From an uncultured bacterium (GTDB lineage Bacteria > Cyanobacteriota > Vampirovibrionia > Gastranaerophilales > Gastranaerophilaceae), in contig CAREDV010000005.1 of the NCBI GenBank assembly GCA_948964545.1, positions 42,825-106,824 on the forward strand: a stretch of 64,000 bases of DNA, in the 5' to 3' direction. Made by a program: the position numbers and the translations under genes. Below are positions 1-8,593 of the stretch, one piece after another. A model generated the notes under the pieces. That model made no database searches. It saw only the letters and a program-made list of their open reading frames with translations, and had not been told where the DNA came from. Each line of letters opens with the position of its first letter. Position 1 is the stretch's first letter.

Positions 1-2
1 AA

Positions 3-1151
3 AATTTAAAAAAACTTACGGGCAAATTCGGTTTTGAACCTGTTGCTCAACATCTTGTCAACGACTGTGATACTGCGCTTTTTAAGGAACTGGTGGAAAG
101 CGAAAGTTTCTTGTTTGATTTTGTAAGACAAAATGTTGCAGAACGTATCGGAGCACAAATTAACGAAAATAATTACAAAAATTTGATTGAATTTTTGAAA
201 TTTTACTCGCCCTCTTATGAGGATGTAATCGTATCTGCACTTGTAAAATACGCTGATGAGGATTTGACTGATTTGATGCTTGAAAAATTTGAAAGCGGTA
301 CGGATGATGAAAAAACATATTGTGCAAGATTTTTCGGTGCTGTTCAGGACCCGCTTGCATACAACGGCCTGTTAGCAAATGCTTATGCGGATGATGAATT
401 TCTTGCCCAAAACTGCGCTTCATCTCTGGCGCTTTGGAAAGATGAAAAATCTTATAATGACGCTCTTGAAAAATTGAAAAGTGCTGACGAGTTTGAAAAA
501 CTTTCTGCAGTAAAATTTTTGAGTGCTTATGGAAGAAAAGAGGCTTTGCCTGAAATTTTTAAAGCAATGAGAAGTTCGGCAATGGCTGAAAATATAGCAG
601 GAGAAATTCCGTATATCGAAAATCTTTTTGAACTTCTTGACAAATACTATGAAGATGCACTTTTGACGATTAATTTTATAATTAACGGTCTAGGTGAAAT
701 CCTGCCTTTGAGCGCTGTGTTTGACTATGAACTTTTTGAAGTTTTTGAAAGACTTATAAATAATTACGATGACAGCAAATCTGCAATCGTTTTGCTGAAT
801 GCTCGCGACAAATTTGATACTTTAACCGAAAATGATGAGTACCTTTTTGACGAGGACAAAAACACCAAAAACGAAGTTTATGATATTAAAAAACTTCTTA
901 AAAACACTGATAATTTAGAAAGATTTATTAATGACGAACTGGATGAAAACAGCCCGTTTGTATTTACCGCATTGGATTTTGCAACAGATTTATTAAAAAT
1001 TCGCGAACTTTTGAAATCCAATAATCAAACAGTAATTTTAAAAACAGCAGAGATTTTGAAAAAACTCGGCAACCTTGACGAGAATGCAAAAACAATTGCA
1101 TTATTGAAAGTTACTGATATCAATATAAAATCAATAATAAGAGCTTTATAA
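3..1151 (+). CDS. HEAT-repeat-like protein, 5' end cut by window edge
   Basis: The reading frame is open from base 3 with no stop, so the gene begins before the window; the GTG at 93 is only an internal codon. At least 382 residues are present. The protein is acidic and all-helical in appearance, with repeated Leu/Ala-rich helix pairs of 30-40 residues (for example LSAVKFLSAYGRKEALPEIF) typical of HEAT or ARM scaffolds. No catalytic motif, signal peptide or membrane segment is visible. It probably acts as a protein-interaction scaffold; partner unknown. Its 3' end overlaps the convergent HTH gene by 6 bp. Confidence 0.7.
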   Translation, partial: NLKKLTGKFGFEPVAQHLVNDCDTALFKELVESESFLFDFVRQNVAERIGAQINENNYKNLIEFLKFYSPSYEDVIVSALVKYADEDLTDLMLEKFESGTDDEKTYCARFFGAVQDPLAYNGLLANAYADDEFLAQNCASSLALWKDEKSYNDALEKLKSADEFEKLSAVKFLSAYGRKEALPEIFKAMRSSAMAENIAGEIPYIENLFELLDKYYEDALLTINFIINGLGEILPLSAVFDYELFEVFERLINNYDDSKSAIVLLNARDKFDTLTENDEYLFDEDKNTKNEVYDIKKLLKNTDNLERFINDELDENSPFVFTALDFATDLLKIRELLKSNNQTVILKTAEILKKLGNLDENAKTIALLKVTDINIKSIIRAL

Positions 1152-1370
1152 AACTGGTTTGTCAAATACACTGAAAAATTCTGCTAATGTAATATCCATT
1201 GCATTGCAGATTGAATTTATTGTGGAAATTTTAGTATCTTTTAAACCTTTTTCAGCGGAACAAATACAGCTTTTAGATAATTCGGCAGACCAAGCTAATT
1301 TCTCGGCTGTCAAATTTTTACTCTTTCTAAGTTCTAATATTCTTTTTGCTACATATTCGTTAACATTCAT
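1146..1370 (-). CDS. XRE-family HTH regulator (74 aa)
   Basis: A small cro/C1-type DNA-binding protein. Residues ~10-65 form the helix-turn-helix: RILELRKSKNLTAEKLAWSA then the recognition helix region SKSCICSAEKGLKDTKISTI. There is no extra domain. It overlaps the 3' end of the upstream AbrB-like gene by 11 bp, so the two are probably co-transcribed and translationally coupled. Two small DNA-binding proteins in tandem resemble an antitoxin/regulator pair, but no toxin is adjacent. Confidence 0.75.
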   Translation of the reverse strand: MNVNEYVAKRILELRKSKNLTAEKLAWSAELSKSCICSAEKGLKDTKISTINSICNAMDITLAEFFSVFDKPVL

Positions 1371-1683
1371 ACTTTTTTATAAATAGTTTATTTTCACATA
1401 TTTCAACATCAATTGCATCATTTTCAGGATTAACATCCAAAATTTCAATGAGGGGTGCAGGAAGATATAAACCATAACTACAACCACTTTTCTGAAGTTT
1501 TCTAACCATATTGTCTTTATATCGCTCTAAATCATTTTCCTCAATAGGTTCAATGTATAAAGTTTTATTTTTTGAAGTAATTAATAAGTTTGTTTCTTTT
1601 GGATTATAGCCTAATAATTTAAGAATTGGCTTTGTAAAATAAAATTCCCATCCATTACCGCTTGATTTTAATTTTTTCTGCAT
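1360..1683 (-). CDS. Tandem AbrB/MazE-like DNA-binding protein
   Basis: 107 residues made of two homologous halves of the SpoVT/AbrB swapped-hairpin type. The first half begins KKLKSSGNGWEFYFTKPILK and the second RKLQKSGCSYGLYLPAPLIE; both end in a short beta strand (KTLYIEP, NKLFIKK). AbrB-like proteins normally need two chains to build one DNA-binding unit, so this may be a single-chain dimer. The SD AGGAAA precedes the ATG. It is followed by the overlapping XRE gene. Function as transcription factor or antitoxin is inferred. Confidence 0.6.
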   Translation of the reverse strand: MQKKLKSSGNGWEFYFTKPILKLLGYNPKETNLLITSKNKTLYIEPIEENDLERYKDNMVRKLQKSGCSYGLYLPAPLIEILDVNPENDAIDVEICENKLFIKKYEC

Positions 1684-1798
1684 AATTTTCCTGAAAGTTA
1701 ATTAAAATGTTAATAAAATGTTATTTCTTGACATTAAGTATAAAAAATTTTATCATTTATTAATACATTCTATTAAACTTCTAATCGACTTATATGAT
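1684..1798. other. Intergenic, promoter-like
   Basis: AT-rich spacer between the divergent AbrB-like gene and the LuxR-type remnant. A TTGACA hexamer at about 1728-1733 followed by AT-rich sequence could be a plus-strand promoter. Nothing else is recognised here. Confidence 0.3.
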
Positions 1799-1945
1799 AT
1801 GACTAAATCACAATTGACTTTGCTCAAACACCTTGCAACAGGCGCAACACTGTAAGAAATAGCAAAAAAACTTAATATCAGCTATAACACTGTCAAAAGC
1901 GTTATTATACAAGCTATAGAAGCTTTTTTATGTGATAAAAACTAA
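1799..1945 (+). pseudogene. LuxR/GerE-type HTH remnant with in-frame stop
   Basis: The frame reads MTKSQLTLLKHLATGATL, then TAA at 1853-1855, then EIAKKLNISYNTVKSVIIQA and ends at 1943-1945. Joined across the stop, this is a textbook GerE/LuxR helix-turn-helix (TxxQ..LL..LA.G.T..EIA..L.IS..TVK). One nonsense codon interrupts it, at the position where this family normally has a Lys or other residue before EIA. Only a ~48-residue DNA-binding domain would be encoded, so it is a decayed regulator or a fragment. Confidence 0.65.
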
Positions 1946-2046
1946 TACTTTTTTAGATATGCAAACCTTAGTTATGCAATATTCACTTTGTCAATGAAAA
2001 GATATTTTTGGTAGTTATGATTTAAAAAATAATATATCGTATTAGT

Positions 2047-2361
2047 ATGAGTTATTTTTTGAAACAGTTCGGGAAAAATATCAAATATTACAGACAATTA
2101 CGCGGTCTTAGCCAGGAACAACTTAGTGAAATGGTTGATGTTTCCCGAAACACTATCGGTCTTTGGGAAACAGGAAAATCATTTATTGATTATCCCAAAC
2201 TTGTTAAACTTTGCAAAGCATTAGAAATTGACCCTGCTCAAATTTTCGATGTAATACCCGAAAACGAAGCTTCCTACCAAAAACAAACACTTGATATTTC
2301 TAACTTATCAAAATCTCAAGTCGATATTATTTTGAAAATTATTTCTGAATTCAGAAAATAA
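2047..2361 (+). CDS. XRE-family HTH regulator (104 aa)
   Basis: N-terminal cro/C1 HTH at residues ~8-62 (NIKYYRQLRGLSQEQLSEMV, VSRNTIGLWETGKSF), followed by a segment with the conserved pattern LCKALEIDPAQIFDV and a ~30-residue C-terminal helix. This layout recurs in the other orphan XRE proteins of the window. No SD is seen before the ATG. No adjacent structural partner is obvious; the next gene (2465) is an unknown protein on the same strand. Confidence 0.8.
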   Translation: MSYFLKQFGKNIKYYRQLRGLSQEQLSEMVDVSRNTIGLWETGKSFIDYPKLVKLCKALEIDPAQIFDVIPENEASYQKQTLDISNLSKSQVDIILKIISEFRK

Positions 2362-2464
2362 ATCACCATATCCTACTATTTTCTATTTATACCTAAAGGG
2401 GATTATTTCGCATGTAAATAAGTTTACAATTTTACTATAACATATATGTGGAGTAAATTTTATC

Positions 2465-2773
2465 ATGTTAATGGGAAATGATTGCCGTGATTGTAACAGA
2501 TACAATCGTTTGGAAATGAAAAATGTGAATAAGGATATTCTTGCGTGGCTTGAAGATATTGTAGAAGAAAACAACAGCCGTGTTGAAAGAAAAGAATGGA
2601 AAAGTAAATATAACAGCTATGTTGTTTATGATTACGAACCTTTCTGTACTGACGGATTTGAAATAAACTTGGTAATAACTTCATACAACGCTGCTTATTT
2701 AAATTTCATTAAATATCTATATGATGAAAAAATAAGTACAATTGAATATCTTAACAGCTGTATAGGTGTATAG
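2465..2773 (+). CDS. Uncharacterised 102-aa protein
   Basis: Not recognised. It is a soluble protein with an N-terminal CRDCNRYNRLE segment containing a CxxC pair, a charged helix, and a Tyr-rich C-terminal half (YNSYVVYDYEPFCTDGFEIN). It starts at ATG 2465; an internal Met at codon 3 is possible. It ends just before a strong bidirectional terminator shared with the convergent zinc-ribbon gene. Confidence 0.5.
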   Translation: MLMGNDCRDCNRYNRLEMKNVNKDILAWLEDIVEENNSRVERKEWKSKYNSYVVYDYEPFCTDGFEINLVITSYNAAYLNFIKYLYDEKISTIEYLNSCIGV

Positions 2774-2775
2774 CA

Positions 2776-2808
2776 AAAACAGACCCATAAACGGGTCTGT
2801 TTTTTTTC
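2776..2808. terminator. Bidirectional intrinsic terminator
   Basis: Stem AACAGACCC/GGGTCTGTT with a 6-nt loop, flanked by A-rich sequence on the left and an 8-T run on the right, between two convergent genes. Confidence 0.85.
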
Positions 2809-2823
2809 TTATTAATATTAAAT

Positions 2824-3102
2824 TTATTCAGCACTTTGTTCTTTTGTAAAACAATCCTTACAGAAAACTTCTCTGCCTGGAACAGGTTTAAAAGGTACTT
2901 GTGTCTGTACTCCGCATTTTGAACAAACCGCTTCATACATTTTTCTTTGTCTTCTATTGTTGCTTCTACGGTTTTTTCTGCAGTCTGGACATCTTTTTGG
3001 TTTGTTTACCAAACCTTTTTCTGAGTAAAATTCTTGTTCACCTGCTGTAAAGATGAATTCTGCGCCGCAATCTTCACATACAAGTTTTTCGTCTTGGTAC
3101 AT
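2824..3102 (-). CDS. Double zinc-ribbon protein (CxxC-x17-CxxC type)
   Basis: 92 residues with two predicted zinc-binding units. The first is CEDCGAEFIFTAGEQEFYSE ending in CPDC (residues ~9-41). The second is CSKCGVQTQVPFKPVPGREV ending in CKDC (residues ~60-85). Families with this double ribbon are widespread small proteins of unknown role, probably binding nucleic acid or protein. The SD AGGAG precedes the ATG. Monocistronic. Confidence 0.8.
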   Translation of the reverse strand: MYQDEKLVCEDCGAEFIFTAGEQEFYSEKGLVNKPKRCPDCRKNRRSNNRRQRKMYEAVCSKCGVQTQVPFKPVPGREVFCKDCFTKEQSAE

Positions 3103-3214
3103 TTGTCTTCTCCTAATTTTTAGTGGTACTTTAGAAACCTAAATTCCTTTTATTGATTATATACCACTTTTCAAAATTATGCAAGCGGTGATAAAGATGG
3201 GTAATATAAAAATT

Positions 3215-4417
3215 TTATATTACAAACTGTGTTCCTAAAATTATTCTGTGGCTGTCGTCTAAATTTTGATTATCACAGAAAATATAATTCAAAATTACAC
3301 GCAATGACTGACCTTTTATAAACCAGTTTATACCTGCTGTGTATTCACGTCTCAAATCATCTGCAATATCTCTATTGGGATCGAATTGGTCGTAACGTGC
3401 AATTAATTGCAGGCGCGGATGAATTTTATATCCAAGTGTATAATTAAATCCATCCGCTTTATTTGTACTAACTTTTGTTCCATTGTAGCCGTCTGCTATT
3501 CCGTATTCAAAGTTTGTCCATAATTTTTTATATTTGTATCCTACATATACGCTTCCCACAGTATAATTAGTTTTATTGTGTCCTGCATTCAATCCCCCGC
3601 CGACAACAAGTTTTCCGTATCTGCCATCGGTTTTTCCAAAAGGTTTTACGTTTACCCATCCTGTAAATTCAGGGCCTGCAAAAGGAGTGTGAAAATACCT
3701 ATCTGATGAATTAAATGCAAAGTTGTAATCCATTAATGAATAATCACCAATAAGCCTTACACCAAGTGCTCTGGTTGAGCCGAAATTTCTTGCAATCTGA
3801 GAACGTGTTACAAAAGGCAAAATATATGAGCTTGATCCGCCCTCTTTACCAATTTGGTTTCTTGAATAACCAATAACGACTCTGTGATGAGGAATATTGT
3901 TATTAACAATATAGGCATCAGCGATAAAATTTTGCATATAGTTTAAATCTTTTTTGGGTTTTGGATTGAATCCTAATTTAAAGTCTGTTTTTGTATTTCT
4001 GAATTTGCCGATTACTCCGAATTGCAAGGTATCTATATTATATTCAGTATCATAATCTTCAGCATTCCACAATCCTGACAAATTACCGCGATATGCGCCA
4101 AAATATTGAACTTTTGAAACAGGGCCTTTTTTATAACGATAAGTCAACTCATCTTTAAGCAAAAATGTTGGAACGTCAGTGCGGGTAATATCTTTGTTTA
4201 TAATTTTTCCCATTAAAGTGTCATCATCAATTTTTCCATCATCATCTTTGTCCCAGTCAAAACTTTCAAAGATAGAAAATTCTGATTCCACGTTATCCTC
4301 AGCTTCAACTACTTTTTTAGCATCATTAACAGACGCCTCAAGATGAACGGCGTCTTCTGCAAAAGAAAACCCTGCTGTAAAAAACAATATTAAAAATGAC
4401 AAAAAGATTTTGTTCAC
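3215..4417 (-). CDS. Outer-membrane porin-like beta-barrel protein
   Basis: The best start is GTG at 4417, giving a classical signal peptide NKIFLSFLILFFTAGFSFA cleaved before EDAV; a longer frame to 4501 would bury it. A short acidic linker containing DWDKDDDGKIDDD (EF-hand/calcium-loop-like) precedes the domain. Residues ~100-400 show alternating amphipathic strands with aromatic girdles (for example YTVGSVYVGYKYKKLWTNFE) and end in ILGTQFVI, a C-terminal strand as in phosphate-selective or general porins. A diderm envelope is implied. Substrate unknown. Confidence 0.75.
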   Translation of the reverse strand: MNKIFLSFLILFFTAGFSFAEDAVHLEASVNDAKKVVEAEDNVESEFSIFESFDWDKDDDGKIDDDTLMGKIINKDITRTDVPTFLLKDELTYRYKKGPVSKVQYFGAYRGNLSGLWNAEDYDTEYNIDTLQFGVIGKFRNTKTDFKLGFNPKPKKDLNYMQNFIADAYIVNNNIPHHRVVIGYSRNQIGKEGGSSSYILPFVTRSQIARNFGSTRALGVRLIGDYSLMDYNFAFNSSDRYFHTPFAGPEFTGWVNVKPFGKTDGRYGKLVVGGGLNAGHNKTNYTVGSVYVGYKYKKLWTNFEYGIADGYNGTKVSTNKADGFNYTLGYKIHPRLQLIARYDQFDPNRDIADDLRREYTAGINWFIKGQSLRVILNYIFCDNQNLDDSHRIILGTQFVI

Positions 4418-4480
4418 AATTATTAATGTATCATAAAATTTATGCAAAAAAAAATTTTTTTGGTGTATATTATTATAACT

Positions 4481-5905
4481 ATGACAAACGTAACAAGACA
4501 AGAAAAATCATTAAAAGTACATGCCCCGATTGTAGAAGCATTAAAAAAAGCACAGGAAACCCCGTCTTATCAGTTTCATATCCCTGGGCATACAAGAGGC
4601 AACGGTTCTTTGCCAGAGTTCAGAAAACTTATAGGCAAAAAAGCGCTGTCAATTGATACTACTGATGAATTCGATGGTCTTGGAACATTACATCCCGCAA
4701 CAGGCCCTATAAAAGAAGCACAGGAATTGGCTGCAAAAGCTTTTGGAGCTAAAAAAACTTTCTTTTTATTAAATGGTTCTACAGCAGGAAACCTTGCGCT
4801 TGCAATGGCTTTGACCAAAAAAGGCAAAAAAATTATTACAAATAGAAACTGCCACCGCTCAATTTTAACAGGTATGATTATTTCAGGAGCTGAACCTGTA
4901 TGGCTTATTCCTAATCGTTTTGAAGAATGGGGCATATGGGGAAATGTTACACCTGAGATGGTAGAACAAATGATTGAAAAAACTCCTGATGCAGGCATGG
5001 TTTGGATTACAAACCCGACTTATGAGGGCGTTGTTTCTGACGTTAAATCAATTTCTGCTGTTTGTAAAAAACATAATATTCCATTGATTGTTGATGAGGC
5101 GCATGCATGTTTGTGGAATTTTAATGGACATCTTCCGACATCTGCACTTAAACTCGGTGCTGATGCTGTTGTTCATTCACTTCATAAAACAGGCGGAAGT
5201 ATGAGCCAGAGTTCAATGCTTCATATTGCGGAAAATTCCTCACTTGATGTTGATGCGGTTGAAAAAGCTTTGAAGTTATTACATACAACAAGTCCATCTT
5301 TAATGCTGCTTGCAAGTTTAGATTCAGCACGTGCAAATCTTGACAGCCCTCGTGGCAGAAAACAACTTGAACGTGCTGTTCAAAATGCAAAATATCTTAG
5401 ACGTGAAATTGATAAACTTGAACATATTCACGATTTAAAACCTGATTTTGGCTATAAAACTGATATTACAAAGGTATTTATACGCGACGATAGACTTTCA
5501 GGCAAGCGCTTGGAAAGCATTTTGGAAATTGATTTTAACATAGAAGTTGAAAGCGCATCAGATGCGGGACTTTTGATTTTGTCAAATATCGGAAATACAC
5601 GCGCTGATATGCAATATCTTGTAAAATGTCTGCAAACGATTGATAAAACAAATTACACAGACATCTGCTATCTTGAAAAGAAAAAATACATGCCGATGTT
5701 AACTCCTATTATAAAAATGACGCTTCGTGAAGCTTATTATTCACACAAAGAAACAATTCCTAAAGAGCAGGCTGTCGGAAGAATTTCTGCGGAAGTAATT
5801 GCTGAATGCCCTCCAGGAATTGCGGTATTGCTGCCAGGTGAATTGATTACGGAGGAACATATTCCATATCTTGTTGATTATAATGTAATTGAAGTTATTA
5901 AATAA
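4481..5905 (+). CDS. PLP-dependent Orn/Lys/Arg decarboxylase
   Basis: 474 residues in the fold type I, group III decarboxylase family (arginine/lysine decarboxylases, short form). Visible are the substrate loop YQFHIPGHTRGNG, the phosphate-binding STAGNLAL, the Asp motif VDEAHACLW and the Schiff-base lysine in HSLHKTGGSMSQSSMLH (~residue 235), followed by the C-terminal family domain ending LLPGE. Arginine decarboxylation would feed polyamine synthesis together with speE (24.3 kb), but Lys versus Arg specificity is not decidable here. ATG 4481 is preceded by TATTAT 7 nt upstream and no SD, suggesting a leaderless mRNA; the in-frame ATG at 4442 is unlikely. Confidence 0.85.
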   Translation: MTNVTRQEKSLKVHAPIVEALKKAQETPSYQFHIPGHTRGNGSLPEFRKLIGKKALSIDTTDEFDGLGTLHPATGPIKEAQELAAKAFGAKKTFFLLNGSTAGNLALAMALTKKGKKIITNRNCHRSILTGMIISGAEPVWLIPNRFEEWGIWGNVTPEMVEQMIEKTPDAGMVWITNPTYEGVVSDVKSISAVCKKHNIPLIVDEAHACLWNFNGHLPTSALKLGADAVVHSLHKTGGSMSQSSMLHIAENSSLDVDAVEKALKLLHTTSPSLMLLASLDSARANLDSPRGRKQLERAVQNAKYLRREIDKLEHIHDLKPDFGYKTDITKVFIRDDRLSGKRLESILEIDFNIEVESASDAGLLILSNIGNTRADMQYLVKCLQTIDKTNYTDICYLEKKKYMPMLTPIIKMTLREAYYSHKETIPKEQAVGRISAEVIAECPPGIAVLLPGELITEEHIPYLVDYNVIEVIK

Positions 5906-5933
5906 GATTATAAAATCATATCAAGGATTATTT

Positions 5934-5966
5934 AAAAAAAGACGGGAAAATTTCCCGTCTTTTTTA
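5934..5966. terminator. Bidirectional intrinsic terminator
   Basis: Perfect stem GACGGGAAA/TTTCCCGTC with A7 to the left and T6 to the right, between the convergent decarboxylase and rpsR. Confidence 0.9.
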
Positions 5967-5991
5967 TTAATGATTTTTTGATTAAGCGATA

Positions 5992-6225
5992 TTAGTCAAA
6001 AACGTAATCAATAATTGCAGCTTCTCTTGCACGTTTGATAGCTGTAACAATCATTCTCTGGTGCTTAGCACAGTTGCCTGTAATTCTTCTTGGAATAATT
6101 TTACCTGCTTCTGTCAAGTATCTTTTCAATTTTGCAGCATCTTTGTAGTCAATTGCTTCAACTTTATCTCCGCAAAGACTGCAATTTTTACGTTTTTTCT
6201 TATCGTCGTTATTTTGTCTTGCCAT
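5992..6225 (-). CDS. rpsR: Small ribosomal subunit protein bS18
   Basis: 77 residues. The N-terminal part carries CSLCGDKVEAIDYKD; the core has RYLTEAGKIIPRRITGNCAK followed by HQRMIVTAIKRAREAAIIDY, the rRNA-binding signature of bS18. A CxxC pair suggests the zinc-binding form. It is the last gene of the canonical rpsF-ssb-rpsR order, separated from ssb by 139 bp. The SD GAAAGG lies upstream. Confidence 0.97.
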   Translation of the reverse strand: MARQNNDDKKKRKNCSLCGDKVEAIDYKDAAKLKRYLTEAGKIIPRRITGNCAKHQRMIVTAIKRAREAAIIDYVFD

Positions 6226-6364
6226 TTTTTTAAACCTTTCTAGCCAATATTTGTGTTGTTTATTAAAAATTTGTCAGTCGCTACGCTTTTTTTGTTAACT
6301 TCTTAGAAATTCTATCTAAAGTCCAAACGCTTGCTCCCGTTTTTAGCCTTTCTAGCCTTGTTTA
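6226..6364 (-). other. ssb-rpsR spacer
   Basis: 139 bp between ssb and rpsR, unusually long for this operon. It holds the rpsR SD but no clear hairpin or protein-binding site that I can support. Confidence 0.3.
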
Positions 6365-6760
6365 TCAGAATGGAATTTCATCCTCATTGATAAGTTCGTT
6401 AGCCATATCGTCTGATTCGAACTTAACGATTTCTTCTGTTCCGAAATCAGAATTTGTAACTGACCCTTCACCCATTCTTTCGATTGTGTTTGCATCAATC
6501 TCATAAATTCTTTTTTCAGAACCGTCATCCATTTTTACTGTTGCTGTTTGAAGTCTGCCCTCAACCAGAACTTTGTCGCCTTTAGAAATCGAAGAAACAA
6601 TTTCATCAAGAGCGTTGCGTCTTGAAACAACTCTCATAAGAATTTCTTCTCTTTCGCCGATATTAAGAACAAATCCTGACACCGCAATATTGTTTTGTGT
6701 AAAACGTTTTTCTGGTGCTCTGTATACTGTTCCTGTTACTACTGATTTTGCAAGTGACAT
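6365..6760 (-). CDS. ssb: Single-stranded DNA-binding protein
   Basis: 131 residues with an OB fold. GTVYRAPEKRFTQNNIAVSG matches the first strands, and GDKVLVEGRLQTATVKMDDG the later strands. The acidic C-terminal tail ends in NEDEIPF, the DDIPF-type tip that recruits DNA-repair and replication partners. It sits between rpsF and rpsR; the stop-start spacing from rpsF is 3 bp. Shorter than the E. coli protein because the linker is short. Confidence 0.95.
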   Translation of the reverse strand: MSLAKSVVTGTVYRAPEKRFTQNNIAVSGFVLNIGEREEILMRVVSRRNALDEIVSSISKGDKVLVEGRLQTATVKMDDGSEKRIYEIDANTIERMGEGSVTNSDFGTEEIVKFESDDMANELINEDEIPF

Positions 6761-6763
6761 TAA

Positions 6764-7045
6764 TTACACTCCTAAAAACATAGTTCTTAAAATGTTGTCA
6801 TTCAATTTTAACTTGCGTCTAAATTCAGCAACATTTTCTTCAGGCAGGCTTAAAACTGAAGTTACAAAAAATCCGTCTCTGAAATTTTGAACATCATAAG
6901 CTAATTTTTTTCTGCCAGTTTTGTCTGTAGATTCAACTTTACCTTTCATATCAGCAATTGTTTTGCCCAATGATTCGATAGCTTTATCTACTTCTTCTGC
7001 ATCTAAGTTTGGTTTAAATACAGTTAAAAGTTCGTAAGTTTTCAT
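6764..7045 (-). CDS. rpsF: Small ribosomal subunit protein bS6
   Basis: 93 residues: MKTYELLTVFKPNLDAEEVD followed by GKKKLAYDVQ-like KTGRKKLAYDVQNFRDGFFV, the ferredoxin-like fold of bS6, which pairs with bS18 in the 30S platform. First gene of the rpsF-ssb-rpsR operon. The SD AGGAGAA lies 8-9 nt upstream of ATG. dapF lies 57 bp upstream on the same strand and could share the transcript. Confidence 0.97.
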   Translation of the reverse strand: MKTYELLTVFKPNLDAEEVDKAIESLGKTIADMKGKVESTDKTGRKKLAYDVQNFRDGFFVTSVLSLPEENVAEFRRKLKLNDNILRTMFLGV

Positions 7046-7102
7046 TTTTAAAATTCTCCTATTCTAGTGTATAAATTAATATTATCATGGAAATATGAAT
7101 TT

Positions 7103-7936
7103 TTACAATATGTAATCTGCGAAGAAACTGTAATTTGCCGAACCTATAAGGAAAATATCTTTTTGTGTATCATCCTTAGAGCCTTGCCATTCAACAAATA
7201 CAGGCCCGCCCAAGAGATTCACCTTAACTTTTTGTTCTGTTAAGTTATTTAAAACACATGCAGCGACTGATGCACATGCTCCTGTTCCGCAGGCTAAAGT
7301 TATACCGCACCCGCGCTCATACACACGCATATCAATTTCCATTTTTGATTTTACTTTTACAAATTCTGTGTTTGTTTTTTCGGGAAAATATTCGTGTTTT
7401 TCAATACAAGGCCCATATTTTACAGCAAGTTCCATAGGGTCATCTTCTGTAATAATTACACAGTGCGGATTTCCCATAGATACAGGAAAAATGTCAAATT
7501 CTTTATCAAGTGCCGTAATTTTTCTTTCACCGTAAAATGGGATTTTTTTATCTTCTAAAATCGGTTTTCCCATATTAACTTTGATTAAACCATTATCCAA
7601 AAGTTCCGGCTTTATAACTCCTGCAAGAGTTTGTACACTGAATGCTTTTTTATTAACAAGTTTATTGTCATAAGCGTACTTTGCAAAACATCTCATTCCA
7701 TTGCCACACATTTGAGCAGTTGATCCGTCTGAGTTATAAAAATACCAGCCGATGTCTGTATCTTTTACTGTTGTATCAGGGATAATCATGCCATCAGCTC
7801 CAACACCAAAGTTTCTGTCGCAAACTTTTTTGGCAAGTTCATCCATTTTCAAGCCTGTTTTTTCATATTCTGCATAGTCAATGATAACGAAATCATTTCC
7901 GCATCCTTGCATTTTAGTTAATTTAATAGTTTTCAT
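7103..7936 (-). CDS. dapF: Diaminopimelate epimerase
   Basis: 277 residues. It interconverts LL- and meso-diaminopimelate for lysine and peptidoglycan synthesis. The two catalytic cysteines are seen in MCGNGMRCFAKYAYDN (~residue 75) and LACGTGACASVAACVL (~218). The N-terminus MQGCGNDFVIID and GVGADGMI are also family signatures. Full length. It implies a DAP-type peptidoglycan. Confidence 0.96.
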   Translation of the reverse strand: MKTIKLTKMQGCGNDFVIIDYAEYEKTGLKMDELAKKVCDRNFGVGADGMIIPDTTVKDTDIGWYFYNSDGSTAQMCGNGMRCFAKYAYDNKLVNKKAFSVQTLAGVIKPELLDNGLIKVNMGKPILEDKKIPFYGERKITALDKEFDIFPVSMGNPHCVIITEDDPMELAVKYGPCIEKHEYFPEKTNTEFVKVKSKMEIDMRVYERGCGITLACGTGACASVAACVLNNLTEQKVKVNLLGGPVFVEWQGSKDDTQKDIFLIGSANYSFFADYIL

Positions 7937-8017
7937 TTTTTACCTCTTTGAATTATTATACAGTAAAAATTTGTAATAATTAAGCAATTATTTTAAGCCG
8001 TAAAACTTTATTAAAAT

Positions 8018-8593
8018 ATGGTAGTAGAAAAAGTTGTGTTTAATAAAAATCTTATTGGTAAACCTTTAAGAAGACCTATAAAACTTAATCCAACTGAACT
8101 GAAGCTTGCAGAACCGTTAACAAAGGATACTGTTAATATAAGTGAAAAAGCACAAACCTGTTTGGAAGAAGCTTATCATAAAGTAAAATGTTGGAATCCG
8201 ATTGATGAAAATTTAGGTCTGCCCGGCATATATGAAGTTCCTAAAGATTATATAGGAACAGGACATATTTATATTGATAAAATAGTTGCAGGTGAAGGCA
8301 GAAGCAAAGGTACAGGCATTAGAACCATACAAAGAATTGTAAGAGAAAGTTTAGCGGATTCTGATTGCCAAGGACGTATACGTTTTGAGGCAATGCCTAT
8401 TGACATAAGCAAAGGTAATCCTTTAGGGCTTTTTTATAAATTAGGATTTCGTCCAGATAATATTGAATTAAATAAAAAATGTGCACAATGGCTTGCAAAT
8501 GGCGGAGAAAAAAATAAAGTGCCGTTTTCTATGGGTGCTAATATGTATCTTCCGAAAGAAAATATTGAGCATTGCTTAAATTTTAAGTATTAG
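8018..8593 (+). CDS. GNAT-like acetyltransferase
   Basis: 191 residues. The middle carries VAGEGRSKGTGIRTIQRIVR (~95-115), resembling the acetyl-CoA-binding R/Q-x-x-G-x-G/A loop of GNAT enzymes, and NPLGLFYKLGFRPDN resembles the following strand and helix. The N-terminal ~50 residues (KPLRRPIKLNPTELKLAEPL) are unlike GNAT and low in complexity. Substrate unknown. Its last 11 bp overlap the convergent HxlR gene. Confidence 0.6.
   Translation: MVVEKVVFNKNLIGKPLRRPIKLNPTELKLAEPLTKDTVNISEKAQTCLEEAYHKVKCWNPIDENLGLPGIYEVPKDYIGTGHIYIDKIVAGEGRSKGTGIRTIQRIVRESLADSDCQGRIRFEAMPIDISKGNPLGLFYKLGFRPDNIELNKKCAQWLANGGEKNKVPFSMGANMYLPKENIEHCLNFKY

Noticed and set aside
1853..1855. Possible recoding (amino acid insertion) at TAA in the LuxR-type remnant
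   Set aside because: No recoding element, and TAA is the normal stop of most genes here; simple decay is more likely.
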